A DNA stretch of 64,000 nucleotides, taken from the IMG/VR virus record IMGVR_UViG_3300036770_005354, positions 1-64,000 of that record. The stretch is one strand, 5' to 3'. The stretch's first letter is position 1. Each line of letters starts with the position of its first letter. A model generated the notes under the pieces. That model searched no databases and had not been told where the DNA came from. It saw only the letters and a list, made by a program, of their open reading frames with translations. Positions 7,697-15,537 of the stretch are shown here, piece after piece. The position numbers were made by a program, and so were the translations under genes. This DNA comes from a virus.

Positions 7697-8091
7697 ATGC
7701 ATGGAGTCATTTACCAAATGCCCATCATATTGATCGGGTACTTGAGTCAGCGAAATCGCATCCTGAAATTTGGGGTGCGACTTGGGATAAGGCTTGGGAT
7801 GCGGCTACAAATGCGGCCACAAATGCGGCTAGGGATACAGATCATAATGAGGCTTGGGATGCGGCTTTGGGTGCTAGGCTTACGGCTCGGGGTGCGGATT
7901 GGCTTGCGGCTCGGGATGCGGCGTGGAATGCGATAATCGCCCTAATCGCATATGACGACGCCAGTAAATATCTAGACATGCCTAGTGATCATCTACGTAT
8001 CTGGGCTATTCTCAGTGAAATACCAGCAGCAATTCTATTGATTCCAGCAGTAATTGCTTTTGAACGAATTAATGAATTGGAGTGTGTATGA
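7693..8091 (+). CDS. Ala-rich tetrapeptide-repeat paralogue 2
   Basis: 132 residues with the same conserved ends as its neighbours. The core is shorter on perfect units and out of register in places (WDKAWDAATNAATNAARD, then HNEAWDAALGAR), showing repeat slippage. ATG 7693 overlaps the preceding stop as ATGA; the GTG six bases upstream is not needed. Function unknown. Confidence 0.85.
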   Translation: MNAWSHLPNAHHIDRVLESAKSHPEIWGATWDKAWDAATNAATNAARDTDHNEAWDAALGARLTARGADWLAARDAAWNAIIALIAYDDASKYLDMPSDHLRIWAILSEIPAAILLIPAVIAFERINELECV

Positions 8092-8477
8092 GTGCCTGGA
8101 GTAATTTGCCTAATGCCCATCATATTGATCGGGTAATTAAGTCAGTGAAATCACATCCTGAAATTTGGGATGCGGCTTGGCTTGTGGCTAGGAATACGGC
8201 TCCGAGTGCGGTGTGGGATGCGATTTGGCTTGCGGCACGGAATACGGCTCCGAGTGCGGCGTGGGATGCGATTTGGCTTGCGGCACGGAATGCGGCTCGG
8301 GGTGCGGCTTGGGGTCCGATAGCAGCCCTAATCGTATATGATGATTCCAGTAAATATCTAGACATGCCTGTCGAACAACTACGTGTTTGGGCTATACTTA
8401 GTGAAGACCCAGCAGCAGTTCTATTGATTCCAGCAGTGGTTGCTTTTGAACGAATTCGTGAATTAGAGTGTGTATGA
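8088..8477 (+). CDS. Ala-rich tetrapeptide-repeat paralogue 3
   Basis: 129 residues. The core contains a larger duplication: a 16-residue block beginning WDAIWLAARNTAPSA occurs twice in near-identical form at the DNA level, which points to recent unequal recombination. The N- and C-terminal segments match the other paralogues. Coupled to both neighbours by ATGA overlaps. Function unknown. Confidence 0.85.
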   Translation: MSAWSNLPNAHHIDRVIKSVKSHPEIWDAAWLVARNTAPSAVWDAIWLAARNTAPSAAWDAIWLAARNAARGAAWGPIAALIVYDDSSKYLDMPVEQLRVWAILSEDPAAVLLIPAVVAFERIRELECV

Positions 8478-8875
8478 ACGCATGGAGTCATTTACCAAAT
8501 GCCTGTCATATTGATAGGGTACTTGAGTCAGCGAAATCGCATCCTGAAATTTGGGATGCGGCTTTGAATACTAGACTTGCGGCTCATGGTGCGGCTTTGG
8601 ATGCGTCTAGGTTTGCGGCTTTGAATGCGTCTAGGGTTACGGCTTTGAATGCGTCTTGGGTTACGGCTTGGAATGTAGCTTGGGTTGCGGCTACGCTTGC
8701 GACTATGGATGCGACAGCAGCACTAATTGCATTTGATGATGCCAGTAAATACCTAGATATACCCAGTGATAAACTACGTGTTTTGGCCATTATCAGTGAA
8801 AACCCGGCAGCAATTCTATTGCTGCCAGCAGTGATTGCGTTTGAACGAATTAATAAATTGGAGAATGCTATATGA
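8474..8875 (+). CDS. Ala-rich tetrapeptide-repeat paralogue 4
   Basis: 133 residues. The core mixes Ala-rich units with Ser/Thr variants (LDASRFAALNASRVTALNAS). Its end (LATMDATAALI) is shared with paralogue 5, so these two are the closest pair. The frame begins at ATG 8474 within an ATGA overlap. Function unknown. Confidence 0.85.
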   Translation: MNAWSHLPNACHIDRVLESAKSHPEIWDAALNTRLAAHGAALDASRFAALNASRVTALNASWVTAWNVAWVAATLATMDATAALIAFDDASKYLDIPSDKLRVLAIISENPAAILLLPAVIAFERINKLENAI

Positions 8876-9273
8876 GTGTCTGGAGCCACTTACCAAATGC
8901 CTATCATATTGATCGGGTACTTGAGTCTGTAAAGTCACATCCTGAAATTTGGGATGCAGCTAGGGATACGGCTTGGAGTGCGGCTCATGGTGCGGCTTTG
9001 GATGCGGCACATAGTGCGGCTTTGGATGCGTCTAGAATTGCGGCTTTGGATGCGTCTAAGGTTGCGGCTTGGAATACAGCTTGGGGTGCGGCTAAGCTTG
9101 CGACTATGGATGCGACAGCAGCACTAATCGCATATGATGACGCCAGTAAATACCTAGATATACCCAGTGATAAACTACGTGTTTTGGCTATTCTCAGTGA
9201 AACCCCAGCGGCAGTTCTATTACTTCCAGCAGTGGTTGCTTTTGAACGAATTAATGAATCGGAGTTGGTATGA
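8872..9273 (+). CDS. Ala-rich tetrapeptide-repeat paralogue 5
   Basis: 133 residues; begins MSVWSHLPNAYHIDRV, has a regular four-residue core (WSAAHGAALDAAHSAALDAS) and the conserved LIAYDDASKYLD and PAVVAFERI end. Nearest relative of paralogue 4. Its stop overlaps the start of the zinc-binding protein at 9270. Function unknown. Confidence 0.85.
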   Translation: MSVWSHLPNAYHIDRVLESVKSHPEIWDAARDTAWSAAHGAALDAAHSAALDASRIAALDASKVAAWNTAWGAAKLATMDATAALIAYDDASKYLDIPSDKLRVLAILSETPAAVLLLPAVVAFERINESELV

Positions 9274-9626
9274 AACATCAATGGCGCAATGACGAATCCG
9301 CATTTGGTATGCCCGATCTAACCTATTGTAAGGTTTGTAATACGGTAGAAACCGTGTATAATACCAAAGAAGAATGTCCGGGAGTCAAATGTATCAAATG
9401 TTTAAGCTCAACTGAATGTGATGGTGTAAACTGTTTACAACGACTTCCAACCGAAAGCCAACCACTGATTTATCGTTTACGTAAACGTGCAGAGATTCGT
9501 AGACAAATCCCAGGTAGAAAAAGTGTAGAAGAGGGTGAACCCGATCGTATTGCTGACTTGTTAGAAGAAGCAGCCAATGAAATTGAAAACAATAAAAAAT
9601 TATCATTGACAAAAAAACTCACATGA
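9270..9626 (+). CDS. Cys-rich zinc-binding protein with conserved phage C-terminus (118 aa)
   Basis: The N-terminal half has four paired cysteines (CKVCN, then CPGVKCIKC, then C and C) consistent with one or two zinc sites. The C-terminal half, RLRKRAEIRRQIPGRKSV then PDRIADLLEEAANEIE, is a helical module found in many phage proteins whose role is unknown to me. It ends the operon that starts with the RNA ligases (ATGA overlap upstream); a new promoter follows at 9606, beginning inside its last codons. Confidence 0.75.
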   Translation: MKHQWRNDESAFGMPDLTYCKVCNTVETVYNTKEECPGVKCIKCLSSTECDGVNCLQRLPTESQPLIYRLRKRAEIRRQIPGRKSVEEGEPDRIADLLEEAANEIENNKKLSLTKKLT

Positions 9627-9634
9627 CTTATAAT
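9606..9634 (+). promoter_or_regulatory. Consensus sigma70 promoter (TTGACA-N17-TATAAT)
   Basis: Both hexamers match consensus exactly with a 17-bp spacer. The -35 lies inside the last codons of the upstream gene. The predicted start near 9641 gives an 18-base leader to the ATG at 9659, with AGGAA as ribosome-binding site. Confidence 0.9.
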
Positions 9635-9658
9635 TAAAGTATAACAATAGGAACCATC

Positions 9659-9841
9659 ATGGATAAAAAATTTAAGAAATTTGAACCTATGTCAAATGTC
9701 GCAAATCAAAAAATTGATGAGCTAATTAAAAGAGGCGGTAAAATAGTTTCTGAATATAGAGAATATGTCCTAGTTCAAAGACTGGAAAGTATAGCAAAAA
9801 TTGACCAGTTTGGTCGTGTGGTATGGAACGAACTAGAATAA
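9659..9841 (+). CDS. Small hypothetical protein (60 aa)
   Basis: First gene behind the consensus promoter at 9606. The product is basic at the N-terminus (MDKKFKKFEP) and likely alpha-beta (helix, then SEYREYVLVQRL). The stop overlaps the dCMP deaminase start as TAATG, implying coupled translation. Not recognised. Confidence 0.7.
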   Translation: MDKKFKKFEPMSNVANQKIDELIKRGGKIVSEYREYVLVQRLESIAKIDQFGRVVWNELE

Positions 9842-10332
9842 TGAACGATAGAATGAAAAAATTTTACTCAGACGTTGCAATTCAATGTGCAAAAATGAGT
9901 AGAGCGATAAGACTTCAGGTGGGCTGTGTCATTGTTAAAGATGATAACATCCTTTCATTTTCATGGAATGGAACTCCAGCTGGATGGGATAATAATTGTG
10001 AAGATAAATTAGTCACATATGATGTAAGAGAAACCGTTTCAGAAAAGGCGGCATGGTCCTACAATGTAGACACTAAGCAATATACAAGGCTTAAAACTAA
10101 ACCTGAAGTTTTACATGCTGAACGGAACGCAATTGATAAATTAGCAAAAAAAGGAAATGCAGGGGGCGACGGTGCATATTTATTTTGCACTCATGCCCCA
10201 TGCATGGAATGCGCCAAAAGTATATATGGTGCAGGTATAAGAAAATTATTTTATTTAAATGAATATCGATCAACTGATGGCATAGAGTTTTTGAAAAAAT
10301 GCGGGGTTGATATTGAAAAGCTAGATACTTAA
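9841..10332 (+). CDS. Deoxycytidylate (dCMP) deaminase
   Basis: 163 residues from ATG 9841 (TAATG overlap); an ATG 18 bases upstream is less likely. The zinc-dependent deaminase signature is complete: HAE (His92, Glu94) and PCMEC (Cys121, Cys124), with the early VGCVIVKD strand and NGTPAGWDN substrate loop typical of dCMP/ComE deaminases. It converts dCMP to dUMP, the substrate of the thymidylate synthase at the right end of the window; with DHFR this forms a dTMP pathway. Confidence 0.93.
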   Translation: MNDRMKKFYSDVAIQCAKMSRAIRLQVGCVIVKDDNILSFSWNGTPAGWDNNCEDKLVTYDVRETVSEKAAWSYNVDTKQYTRLKTKPEVLHAERNAIDKLAKKGNAGGDGAYLFCTHAPCMECAKSIYGAGIRKLFYLNEYRSTDGIEFLKKCGVDIEKLDT

Positions 10333-10373
10333 TTCTCTAAAGTATAGAATACTCGTTGCGTGATTTATTAAAA

Positions 10374-10381
10374 AATAAATA
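10374..10381 (+). promoter_or_regulatory. Late promoter (AATAAATA)
   Basis: T4-late-type octamer in the 81-bp gap between the deaminase and the glycosyltransferase-like gene, 33 bases upstream of the next ATG, leaving room for the AAGGAT ribosome-binding site. Confidence 0.5.
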
Positions 10382-10413
10382 TAAAAATAGAAAAATAATA
10401 TATAAGGATAATA

Positions 10414-11136
10414 ATGAAAAAAGGTAAATTAAATATTCCAACTAAAAAAGTTCTTGCCCCACCTCCACCAGTTGCTACAGCACAACCCGCTGCACCAGTA
10501 AATAGAACACAACCACCAAGCATAATGATAGCAGTACCATCAATGGAAATGGTAAATGCAGAATTTGCACAACACTTAGCAATGGCATCAGCCAATTTGG
10601 TGGCAAATGGAATAAAAATAAATTGTGCATTTAATATAGGAAGTGTTATCACAATTGCTCGTAGAAATTTAGTAGATATTTTTATGAAAAGCAATTTTGA
10701 TTATATATGGTGGGTCGATAGTGATATGAAATTTCCAATTGACACACCAATGAGGTTGCTTGCTAGAAATAAACCAATAGTTGGTGCAAATTATCGTAGA
10801 CGTAGATTCCCAAATCCAAGTTTTACTGGTATGACCGGATCAGCCGGATCTTTTAGAGAGTTTCAAACAACTGATAACAGTCCAGCAATGGAAATGTGTG
10901 ATGTACTACCACATGGATTATGCTTAATAAAAAGAGAAGTATATGAAAAAGTAGCACAACCTCACTATCTTCAAGAATACATTCCCCATCTTAATTTAGA
11001 AGTAGGTGAAGACATTTACTTTTTCCAAAAGTGTAAGCAAGAAGGATATGAAATCTGGTGCGATCAAGAGTTAAGCAGAGAAATTGCACATATTGGAATA
11101 TTCCATTTCAATTACAACTTAAGCGTACAAAGGTAA
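10414..11136 (+). CDS. GT-A type glycosyltransferase-like protein
   Basis: 240 residues. About 35 N-terminal residues are a Pro/Ala-rich linker. A Rossmann-like domain follows: strand IMIAVPSMEMVNAEF, then RRNLVDIF and YIWWVDSDMKFP, whose DSD (Asp102, Asp104) is the metal/nucleotide-sugar DxD motif. Later motifs include GANYRRRRFP and EVGEDIYFFQKC. It could modify DNA, capsid or host surface glycans; the substrate cannot be told. The late promoter at 10374 suggests late expression. Confidence 0.72.
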   Translation: MKKGKLNIPTKKVLAPPPPVATAQPAAPVNRTQPPSIMIAVPSMEMVNAEFAQHLAMASANLVANGIKINCAFNIGSVITIARRNLVDIFMKSNFDYIWWVDSDMKFPIDTPMRLLARNKPIVGANYRRRRFPNPSFTGMTGSAGSFREFQTTDNSPAMEMCDVLPHGLCLIKREVYEKVAQPHYLQEYIPHLNLEVGEDIYFFQKCKQEGYEIWCDQELSREIAHIGIFHFNYNLSVQR

Positions 11137-11139
11137 AAT

Positions 11140-11292
11140 ATGATTGATTCTATTGAATTAAGAAAAGTAAAAAATGGATATGTTGTAACTGTAAGATCCG
11201 ATGAGGAAGATTCTGAATATATTTTTACTACTATCCGCCAAGCATTAAAATTTATGAAAGATAACTTACAAAGTAAAGTTGGATCGGATTGA
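11140..11292 (+). CDS. Small conserved phage protein (50 aa)
   Basis: ATG 11140 lies behind the AAAGG that ends the previous gene. The product MIDSIELRKVKNGYVVTV... ends with a helix containing IRQALKFMKDN, a pattern I associate with short phage proteins that carry a beta hairpin followed by a helix. Function unknown. Confidence 0.65.
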   Translation: MIDSIELRKVKNGYVVTVRSDEEDSEYIFTTIRQALKFMKDNLQSKVGSD

Positions 11293-11294
11293 TT

Positions 11295-11765
11295 ATGAAT
11301 ATAGTAAAAGAATATAAATTAAATGATACTGTTTGGATTTATGGCATATCATCAGGAAAAAATAGATTAACAAAAGGGAAAATAATTAAAATCCTCAACC
11401 TTGAAGAAGAAGGATACGATAAAAATCAAAAATTTTATATAATTTCAATCCCTACTGAAATTGAACCACTTCTTGAACTAAGAACATGGGAAACAATTAG
11501 TCAAGATGAATTTGGACCTGTTGGATGTTTAAGAGAAAATTTTGTTAATGCAGATGCAAATAACAAAAAAATAAGTCAAGCTGGATATACATATAGTCAA
11601 AATTATGACGTTAATGATGATGGTCCCAGTCCAGAAGAAATTATGGCAGCATTAGAAAATAGTGCAAGCAATCTAGTTCATCAAAACATTAATTTTAATA
11701 AAAAACCTGAATTTAAACCAAAATTCAAATCAAAGAAGAAAACATTTGTAAAAAATAAAATATGA
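11295..11765 (+). CDS. Conserved hypothetical phage protein (156 aa)
   Basis: ATG 11295 follows the previous TGA by two bases. The N-terminal 85 residues look like a small beta barrel with conserved VWIYGISSGKNRLTKGKI and PTEIEPLLELRTWETISQDE, seen in other T4-like phages. The C-terminal tail is Asn/Lys-rich and probably disordered (FKPKFKSKKKTFVKNK), suggesting nucleic-acid contact. Function unknown. Confidence 0.7.
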   Translation: MNIVKEYKLNDTVWIYGISSGKNRLTKGKIIKILNLEEEGYDKNQKFYIISIPTEIEPLLELRTWETISQDEFGPVGCLRENFVNADANNKKISQAGYTYSQNYDVNDDGPSPEEIMAALENSASNLVHQNINFNKKPEFKPKFKSKKKTFVKNKI

Positions 11766-11986
11766 ATATTTTTGGAAATAGACTCTTTATTAGAAAAAGT
11801 AATGAATTAGAAATAAGTGTTTTTTGTACAGATAGTAATATTTGGAATTGGATTGAAAACACAGTTAATAACAATTTTAATTTTAAATTAATAAACTCAA
11901 ATACCTTTCGATTTGAAAATGAAAACGAATTATCAAAGTTTTTAACTATTTTTAATTTAAAATGGGGACATAAATTAACAGGATAA
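11762..11986 (+). CDS. LRWS-family small protein (outlying member, 74 aa)
   Basis: The C-terminus reads FRFENENELSKFLTIFNLKWG, matching the F-x-F-x2-E-x-(D/E) ... F-x-L-(R/K)-W signature of the array at 19-23 kb, with seven extra residues after it. The N-terminal half includes IWNWIENTVNNNF, like the W-C/I-x2-N-F segment of other members. Start overlaps the previous stop as ATGA. Function unknown. Confidence 0.7.
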   Translation: MNIFGNRLFIRKSNELEISVFCTDSNIWNWIENTVNNNFNFKLINSNTFRFENENELSKFLTIFNLKWGHKLTG

Positions 11987-11994
11987 TTAAAAAT

Positions 11995-12285
11995 ATGTTT
12001 TACAAAACAATAATTGATAAAGACAAATCTATTAAAGAAATCCACAAAATAGTCGTTCACAGGTTTAGTTTATATGATTTCTATTGTACAGATGAAGCAG
12101 TGTCTGAACATATAAATATTTGGAAAAAAACTAAACCTGGACATTTTATTGTAACATCATCATATGAAAAACCAGAAGTGCATAAATTTATCAATGCGCA
12201 AAATGCTACATATGATTTTGCAATTGTTGCATTTATTGACAGTAAAAAGCTTACAGAATACTACCTAAAGTACCAAAATATATAA
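11995..12285 (+). CDS. Conserved hypothetical T4-like phage protein (96 aa)
   Basis: Begins MFYKTIIDKDKSIKEIHKIVVHRF, a start shared with small proteins of unknown function in other large myoviruses. The C-terminal AIVAFIDSKKLTEYYLKY is reminiscent of the LRWS signature (charged turn, then aromatic strand), so it may be a distant relative. No enzymatic motif. Confidence 0.65.
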   Translation: MFYKTIIDKDKSIKEIHKIVVHRFSLYDFYCTDEAVSEHINIWKKTKPGHFIVTSSYEKPEVHKFINAQNATYDFAIVAFIDSKKLTEYYLKYQNI

Positions 12286-12294
12286 GGAAATAAA

Positions 12295-12666
12295 ATGCCA
12301 AATGTTTTTAAAGATCAAGAAAAATTTATGAAATCTTGTGATCAATCAGTAGACAAATTCAATCAATCACAATTCAACTTATATCTTAAATTAATTGAAG
12401 AAGAAGTTGGAGAATTAAAAGTTGCGATAGATAACAATAATAACCTAGAAGTGTTTGATGCTCTTTTAGATATTATGGTTGTAACAGCAGGTGCAATCCA
12501 CTCAGCGGGATTTAACGGCGAAGAAGGATGGAAGGAGGTGATGCGATCCAACTTTGCAAAAATTGACACACAGACTGGAAAAGTTAGAAAAAGAGAAGAT
12601 GGAAAAGTCCTAAAGCCTTTAGGTTGGACTCCACCAGATTTAAAAAATTATTTAATAAAGGAGTAA
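12295..12666 (+). CDS. MazG-like nucleotide pyrophosphohydrolase
   Basis: 123 residues, all-alpha. The metal-binding motifs EEEVGEL and ALLDIM...AGAI match the MazG/phosphoribosyl-ATP pyrophosphohydrolase superfamily, which hydrolyses NTPs or dNTPs to monophosphates. The C-terminal KIDTQTGKVRKREDGKVLKP stretch is typical of phage copies. AAGGA ribosome-binding site. It may adjust nucleotide pools or alarmones during infection. Confidence 0.78.
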   Translation: MPNVFKDQEKFMKSCDQSVDKFNQSQFNLYLKLIEEEVGELKVAIDNNNNLEVFDALLDIMVVTAGAIHSAGFNGEEGWKEVMRSNFAKIDTQTGKVRKREDGKVLKPLGWTPPDLKNYLIKE

Positions 12667-12670
12667 AATA

Positions 12671-13366
12671 ATGTTCGGTTCAAGTATGGGTTTACCACAA
12701 ACAGGGTATCGTACTGCAAGTGATATAAATTCTGCTATGGGTAGAGTTTATGGAATTATGGCTATGGCCCTTGTAACATCAATGGTCGTTAGTATGTTAG
12801 TTGCCAGTAGCACTGCATTAATGGCATTTCTATTCACTGGATTTATGAAATGGATAGTTATTTTCTCACCACTAGTGGCAGTATTTGTAATCTCTATCGC
12901 ACTTAATGCAGATCCACCTAAATTAATTTCCCATCTTATGCTTCATGGCTTTGCAGCATTGATGGGATTATGTTTTTCAAGTATTTTTATAGTGTATAAT
13001 TTAGGTTCTATCATATCAGCATTCATGAGTGCAGCTGTTCTATTTTGTGTAATGAGTTTTTATGGATATTTTACAAAGAAAAATTTAGATAACTTAGGTA
13101 AGTGGTTATTTGTTGGCTTGATCTCAATTATCATTGCTGCTATAATCAACCTGTTCATCGGAAGTACAGTTGCAGAAATGGTCATCAGTACATTAGCAAT
13201 TGTAATATTCATGGGATTAACCGCATGGGATACCCAACGAATTAGAGAAGAACTTAGTTATAGTACCACTGCTTCTGCTGAAGTAAGAGGGGCATTGAGT
13301 TTATATATGAACTATATAAACATTTTCTTAAACCTGTTAAATTTATTTGGAAGTAAAAACGAATAA
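12671..13366 (+). CDS. Bax inhibitor-1 (BI-1/YccA) family membrane protein
   Basis: 231 residues with about seven hydrophobic segments and the family signature AWDTQRIREE after the sixth segment. Bacterial members are inner-membrane proteins (YccA restrains FtsH; BsYetJ is a calcium leak channel). In a phage, a role in protecting proteins from FtsH or in ion balance is plausible but inferred. GGAG precedes the ATG; the stop overlaps the next gene as TAATG. Confidence 0.93.
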   Translation: MFGSSMGLPQTGYRTASDINSAMGRVYGIMAMALVTSMVVSMLVASSTALMAFLFTGFMKWIVIFSPLVAVFVISIALNADPPKLISHLMLHGFAALMGLCFSSIFIVYNLGSIISAFMSAAVLFCVMSFYGYFTKKNLDNLGKWLFVGLISIIIAAIINLFIGSTVAEMVISTLAIVIFMGLTAWDTQRIREELSYSTTASAEVRGALSLYMNYINIFLNLLNLFGSKNE

Positions 13367-14208
13367 TGAGAAAACATTATTGGAGTTGCAGCACTTTCGC
13401 AGATTGGCTTCGCGGGACACCGAAAAACGGAGCCAAGACTGCTGAAGGTTGGCGAGATTGGCGAAAGGATGCAGAAACAAAGTATCCTTTCCGCTATTGG
13501 CTTGCAGAAGAAGGACTAGATAAAATTCAGAATTTTATCTGGTGGCCAATAGATAAATTATACGATCTAAAATATTACATAAACAATCGTTATATTACCA
13601 AATCTCATTGCCTTACGGCTCATCCTAGAGACATTAAACCAGGGCAGTGGTGCGACGTTGGTAATCGTTTTTTGCCCTGCTTGTTCAATGAATTGGTAGA
13701 TTTTGTCGAAATTGAACAGGCATGGTGGAATATTGCTTGGGACAAAGAAGCCCGAGCTAAGTATCATGCACCATTTTGGTCCAGTGGTTGGTTTCGTTGG
13801 AGAACTTGGCGTAGTCCTGAAGCAGGACTTGACGGTCTTAAATGGCAAAGCGAACTTGTTTGGACGGAAGATGATGTAGGCGAAAAGACTGACATGATAG
13901 GTAAACCTACTTATCAGGCAGAAAAAGCCCGCGAAATTTTAGCACTATACAAGTGGTGGACCGAAGTTTATCCAAATCGCCCAGATGTACACGACGCCAG
14001 TGGGTGGACAAAGTATTGTGATCTAAAACGTGATCTATATGGAAATGAAGACCTCGATTGGTTTTGTGATGATAAAACACCAACATCATTAAAAGAATTT
14101 GGCAGTGAAGCTCTAAAGAAGAGCCAGGAAATCGAAGAAGCTTATGAAAAAGAAGATGAAGAAATGATGATTCGTCTTATCAAAATTAGAAATTCACTAT
14201 GGACTTAA
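13366..14208 (+). CDS. Trp-rich conserved hypothetical protein (280 aa)
   Basis: A soluble protein very rich in Trp, Asp and Lys (FIWWPIDKLYDLKYY, WSSGWFRWRTWRSPEAG). It resembles proteins of unknown function in large phages. GC is higher than in adjoining genes, as for 1140-1976. The C-terminus is an acidic helix (KKSQEIEEAYEKEDEEMM). I cannot assign a fold. Confidence 0.75.
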   Translation: MRKHYWSCSTFADWLRGTPKNGAKTAEGWRDWRKDAETKYPFRYWLAEEGLDKIQNFIWWPIDKLYDLKYYINNRYITKSHCLTAHPRDIKPGQWCDVGNRFLPCLFNELVDFVEIEQAWWNIAWDKEARAKYHAPFWSSGWFRWRTWRSPEAGLDGLKWQSELVWTEDDVGEKTDMIGKPTYQAEKAREILALYKWWTEVYPNRPDVHDASGWTKYCDLKRDLYGNEDLDWFCDDKTPTSLKEFGSEALKKSQEIEEAYEKEDEEMMIRLIKIRNSLWT

Positions 14209-14435
14209 ACAACATGAACCAAGAATTAGATATTATTTTTACAGAAAATTTTCTTAACGCATTTACCGGAACACAGGAGGATCTTGATGAAATTATCAGG
14301 CAAGTATATGAAGATTTCCCAGATGCATATGGAAAGTTTGTTATTGGGACTCAAGATGAAGATTATGAATCATTAGAAGATATTCTAGACGATGATGACG
14401 ATTACGACGCTATTCCTAAACATAAATTAAATTAA
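14199..14435 (+). CDS. Small acidic hypothetical protein (78 aa)
   Basis: Begins MDLNNMNQELDIIF; ATG 14199 overlaps the previous gene by 10 bp, and ATG 14214 is an alternative. Strongly acidic, with a run of Asp near the end. No recognised motif. It could mimic nucleic acid by charge, but nothing specific supports that. Confidence 0.6.
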   Translation: MDLNNMNQELDIIFTENFLNAFTGTQEDLDEIIRQVYEDFPDAYGKFVIGTQDEDYESLEDILDDDDDYDAIPKHKLN

Positions 14436-14437
14436 AT

Positions 14438-14821
14438 ATGCAATATCAAGAACCAGCCGAAGGCATTTGTTTAGATAAGAATTTTGACACCGCTAAGTTT
14501 TATACAGTTTTTTGTGACTGCGGTGATGAAAATCATCGTATAAAATTGATTGTTGAAGTTGATGAATCTTGTAACCAAGTCATTGTAACACAATATACAA
14601 ATGTAAAATCTTGCTGGTGGAATCAACAGCCAACACGGTTTGATTTTATTAACAGAATTGCACATGTGCTATATACTACTTGGAAACTATGGACCAAAGG
14701 ATATATTGAGTGCGAATCCTCTGTAATTTTAAATGAACAAGTTGCTCTAAATTTTAGTGAAATTTTAAAAAAATCAATATCTGATTTAAAAAACATTAAA
14801 GAGAAAAAATCTATTATTTGA
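14438..14821 (+). CDS. Hypothetical protein (127 aa)
   Basis: ATG two bases after the preceding TAA. The centre reads CDCGDENHRIKLIVEVDE, a CxC followed by beta strands, then KSCWWNQQPTRFDFINRI and a C-terminal helix. Possibly a small beta sandwich. No family recognised. Confidence 0.65.
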   Translation: MQYQEPAEGICLDKNFDTAKFYTVFCDCGDENHRIKLIVEVDESCNQVIVTQYTNVKSCWWNQQPTRFDFINRIAHVLYTTWKLWTKGYIECESSVILNEQVALNFSEILKKSISDLKNIKEKKSII

Positions 14822-14850
14822 AATTATAATTTACCTGCACAACATTTTAT

Positions 14851-15243
14851 ATGATTATATTAACTTCTAATATAGATTATCCTTTAGAAAAAAATTCCCT
14901 TGAGGCTGATCTGAAAAATACCCCATGGATATGTAACAAAGTTAAATCTAGTTTTATATATTCACAAAATTTATATGCAGCGCTATGCAATAATGATTTT
15001 CTAAAATTAGATGTTTTAGACATTCTAAAAAACAAAATGTGGCACTGCTCATGGAGACATGCTGGTAGCATAATAGCAGACATCCATGAAGAAGGCGATT
15101 ACATGGATTGGTATTGTAGTGGTATGCATAATGAACAAGACATGAATGGAAGTATATATAATCACTATGTAAGTGAAGGTACTATAACAGAAGAAATAGA
15201 AAAAGATCTGAAGGCTATCAAATGGATTCCAGTCAAAGAATGA
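14851..15243 (+). CDS. Hypothetical protein (130 aa)
   Basis: A complete frame with no obvious Shine-Dalgarno. The centre has WHCSWRHAGSIIADIHEEGDYMDWYCSG, rich in Trp, His and Asp; similar stretches occur in small phage proteins of unknown role. The stop overlaps the next gene as ATGA. Confidence 0.65.
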   Translation: MIILTSNIDYPLEKNSLEADLKNTPWICNKVKSSFIYSQNLYAALCNNDFLKLDVLDILKNKMWHCSWRHAGSIIADIHEEGDYMDWYCSGMHNEQDMNGSIYNHYVSEGTITEEIEKDLKAIKWIPVKE

Positions 15244-15482
15244 AATCGATAAAAGTAAAAGAGAAAGATTGGATAAAAATTCTTGAAAAAATTAAAAAAG
15301 AATATCCACCAAGTTATTATCTGATACGGGCAAATTCAAGAGAAAAACTAGGTTTTACTCAGAGAACCAATATATATGACTATACGTATACTTGGTTAGA
15401 TTTCTATAATGAACATAAAAAAACACTATTTTTATTAAAATATGGTGATTTAATATCTTCAATTGATAGTGAAAATAGATAA
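15240..15482 (+). CDS. LRWS-family-like small protein (80 aa)
   Basis: ATG 15240 overlaps the previous stop (ATGA). The segment DFYNEHKKTLFLLKYGD matches the family's charged turn followed by LFLL-(R/K)-(W/Y), here followed by ten extra residues. It is a probable divergent relative of the 19-23 kb array. Function unknown. Confidence 0.6.
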   Translation: MKSIKVKEKDWIKILEKIKKEYPPSYYLIRANSREKLGFTQRTNIYDYTYTWLDFYNEHKKTLFLLKYGDLISSIDSENR

Positions 15483-15502
15483 TGTCTTAATATAGGACCA
15501 TG

Positions 15503-15531
15503 TTGACATAACCTTGCATAGTTTGTAAAAT
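15503..15531 (+). promoter_or_regulatory. Sigma70-like promoter placing +1 at the start codon (TTGACA-N17-TAAAAT)
   Basis: Consensus -35 at 15503-15508, 17-bp spacer, TAAAAT at 15526-15531. The next ATG is at 15538, twelve bases from the first base of the -10, so the transcript should begin at or next to the start codon. Confidence 0.8.
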
Positions 15532-15537
15532 ACTCTA

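Larger units (their letters stand above)
7405..9120 (+). repeat. 12-nt coding repeats in the five Ala-rich genes
   Basis: Within each paralogue the core is built of degenerate 12-nt units such as TTGGGTGCGGCT and AGGTATGCGGCT, read as four-residue units. The conserved flanks interrupt the repeats between genes, so this is five repeat blocks and not one satellite. GCG use raises local GC well above the genome average. Confidence 0.85.

Noticed and set aside
7405-9120. CRISPR-like direct repeats
   Set aside because: Units are 12 nt, contiguous and in frame within genes, with no unique spacers and no cas genes nearby.
7307-9273. A diversity-generating retroelement acting on the Ala-rich cores
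   Set aside because: No reverse transcriptase or template repeat is present; differences look like unit duplication and silent or Ala/Ser/Thr changes, not A-specific mutation.
7339-9281. Minus-strand open frames through the Ala-rich array
   Set aside because: GCN-rich repeats lack stops on the other strand; the proteins are Ala/Ser-rich mirror images with no ribosome-binding site, while the + frames show conserved ends.
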